Below, piece after piece: positions 15,638 through 16,798 of a DNA stretch of 16,798 nucleotides. Below the pieces are notes generated by a model. It was not told the origin of the DNA. It was given only the letters and a program-made list of their open reading frames with translations, and did no database searches. Each line of letters opens with the position of its first letter. Within the stretch, counting starts at the first letter, position 1. A program made the position numbers and the translations under genes. The stretch comes from Bacteroidales bacterium (GTDB taxonomy: Bacteria; Bacteroidota; Bacteroidia; Bacteroidales; UBA10428), in assembly GCA_016926235.1 (NCBI GenBank), contig JAFGOZ010000672.1:1-16798 (forward strand). The letters are read 5' to 3'.

Positions 15638-15835
15638 GATAATAATTTTTAGTGAACAATATTTTAATTTGTTTTATTATTTAGTACCCGGATAAAACAG
15701 AATGTGACAATTTTTGAAATATTTTTTAATTTGTATCTTCAGATTGCTCTGAATCAACATATTAATATTGTAAAGAATATAAGAACACAAGTTATGAAAT
15801 CGTGTCTTTAAAAACAAAAATTTAAAAATTAACTA

Positions 15836-16507
15836 TCAATATTTAGTTTTACTATTTCTTTTCAATTCACGAATCAGCTTAATTGGAGAAACAACAGTAT
15901 TAAATGTCTCAATGTATTCTATTAAATCAATGGTATATTGTTTCTCTCTATCAAATTGGTCTTTAGTAAAGGTTCTCGGATTATGCCATTTATTATTTAC
16001 AATATCCACATAAAACCCTCTGTTTTTGACGAGATTGGCTTCTTCCCACCATTTTATCGCTTCATCAAACTTATCGGATTTGTTTTTATGTTTTTTTACT
16101 GATTCTATGGTCTTATAAAAGTATTTGTACTTTTCTTTAATTTCATTGGCGGTCTCTTCCGGCAGTTGATTTACTACATCGAAATAATATTTATTCTCTT
16201 CATATTTTGCGTAAATTGAATCAATGAAATATTTCGAAATAAATGTTAGTAATTGGATTGATTTATGTTTTTTATTATGGCTCTTAAATGTTTCTTTAAA
16301 TTCATCAGTATCCATTTGCGGAAAATAATGTCTTGTCAGGATAACAACGGCTTTTATCGCTTCTTCTGCTGCAAGGATATTCAATGAACATGCAATTCCA
16401 AATTCATTTGTATCTGCTGAGTTTTGAGCAACTTTCACTAGGGACTTTGCATTTTCGAGAGCTATATTATATCCATCTTTATAAAATTTACCTGAATGTC
16501 GAAGCAT
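15836..16507 (-). CDS. AbiV-family abortive infection protein
   Basis: The 223-aa cytoplasmic protein has no signal or membrane segment. Its N-terminal half matches the AbiV family pattern: a helix with FYKDGYNIALENAKSLVKVA (8-27), a second helix SLNILAAEEAIKAVVILTRH (41-60, 'LA.EE..KA'), and an HNKKHKSI motif (77-84) following 'FKETF'. The C-terminal half is charged and Tyr-rich. AbiV of Lactococcus lactis aborts phage infection by interfering with translation after activation by a phage protein; most homologues are untested. The gene is preceded by GC-rich repeat-like DNA and followed by 198 bp before the LPP20-like gene. It is therefore probably a separately acquired defence gene rather than part of the cluster. 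Base composition is more A+T-rich than its upstream flank. Confidence 0.82.
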   Translation of the reverse strand: MLRHSGKFYKDGYNIALENAKSLVKVAQNSADTNEFGIACSLNILAAEEAIKAVVILTRHYFPQMDTDEFKETFKSHNKKHKSIQLLTFISKYFIDSIYAKYEENKYYFDVVNQLPEETANEIKEKYKYFYKTIESVKKHKNKSDKFDEAIKWWEEANLVKNRGFYVDIVNNKWHNPRTFTKDQFDREKQYTIDLIEYIETFNTVVSPIKLIRELKRNSKTKY

Positions 16508-16798
16508 AATACAATCATGTTTTTATAGAAGCACAGTTCTCATCATAACGATAAAGCCGTGCGTGGGCAAAGAAAGCAAGTGTGTGGCAGCGCAGGGACG
16601 GTTGCAGGGATGGGCTGCCACACTCTTGCTTTGTGTGGGGGGTGCTATTTTGTTTTTTTGTCATTTTATCGGAATGTTGTCGGGGTTTGCGGGATTCGTC
16701 ACCTTGCGCCTAACGGTTCCGCCATAGCAATTGACCGGGAGTTGACACTGGTTGCGTGTCCGTCGCTAGTTGATTTATATTTTTATATTTATTGGTCA
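16508..16798. other. Non-coding right flank with GC-rich repeat-like DNA
   Basis: No gene is seen in this part of the window. From about 16555 to 16760 the composition is noticeably more GC- and G-rich than in the coding regions. It holds a strong hairpin (16573-16632), a run GTTTTTTTG and a TAACGG motif near 16711-16716. Its beginning (CCGTGCGTGGGC) resembles the GC-rich region near 2063, suggesting a shared class of interspersed intergenic element, but similarity is short. Confidence 0.55.
16573..16632. repeat. 19-bp inverted repeat upstream of the AbiV gene
   Basis: The arms AAAGCAAGTGTGTGGCAGC (16573-16591) and GCTGCCACACTCTTGCTTT (16614-16632) pair over 19 positions with one mismatch, closing a 22-base loop. 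Length and GC content make this the strongest hairpin noticed in the window. It is about 65 bp upstream of the AbiV start. It could be a terminator for a gene beyond the right edge, the end of an interspersed repeat, or a recombination site. Confidence 0.85.

Noticed and set aside
15638..15835. Bacteroidota -33/-7 promoter before the LPP20-like gene
   Set aside because: Several A+T-rich partial matches exist, but none has both elements at proper spacing, so no site is called.
16708..16714. Integron attC site (GCCTAAC)
   Set aside because: No matching GTTRRRY core was found at a suitable distance and the surrounding bases are not palindromic in the attC manner.

Overview
The window looks like chromosomal DNA of a Bacteroidota bacterium. 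It is A+T-rich. It carries a C-terminal sorting domain typical of the type IX secretion system (T9SS), and two surface proteins with the 'VGI(N)…DASAMLDIKS…GLLIYN…YYWDGSKW' head common in that phylum. It also has an ECF sigma/anti-sigma pair of Bacteroidota type and many exported proteins whose signal peptides end in -AQ or -SQ. Assignment below phylum level is not possible from the sequence alone. Apart from the group II intron at the left edge, every credible gene lies on the minus strand.

Layout. (1) Bases 1 to about 1989 are most of a group II intron on the plus strand. It encodes a reverse transcriptase/maturase without an endonuclease domain and has a canonical 34-nt domain V; its 5' end is at or beyond the window edge. 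(2) Bases 1990-2397 hold no convincing gene. They contain a GC-rich stretch with a 10-bp inverted repeat and a strict 21-nt tandem array of about ten units that can be read on the minus strand as a seven-residue LT(K/E/D)KGxx repeat. (3) Bases 2398-3126 encode an unrecognised, charged, helical protein. (4) Bases 3230-15637 form a co-directional cluster of eleven genes with mostly tiny gaps (5-42 bp; one larger gap before the caspase gene). In transcription order they encode: an LPP20-like exported protein, an exported DUF4384 protein, a secreted caspase-fold (C14) peptidase, an outer-membrane beta-barrel protein, a fibronectin-type lipoprotein, a T9SS cargo protein, a phage-tail-collar fibre-like protein, a second fibre-like protein sharing the same stalk, an ECF sigma factor, a single-pass anti-sigma-like protein and an exported transglutaminase-fold protein. 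(5) Bases 15836-16507 encode an AbiV-family abortive-infection protein, followed by about 290 bases of GC-rich non-coding DNA with a 19-bp inverted repeat.

Interpretation. The cluster in (4) reads as one envelope/surface system. Two periplasmic or outer-membrane accessory proteins, a caspase-like protease and a barrel protein are encoded next to three large surface-exposed or secreted proteins and a lipoprotein. Its own ECF sigma/anti-sigma switch lies inside the operon, and a transglutaminase-like protein ends it. The functions of the parts are recognisable by family; the joint function is unknown and is the most interesting aspect of the window. The flanks (group II intron, minisatellite, abortive-infection gene, GC-rich hairpins) look like accessory DNA that has settled around it.
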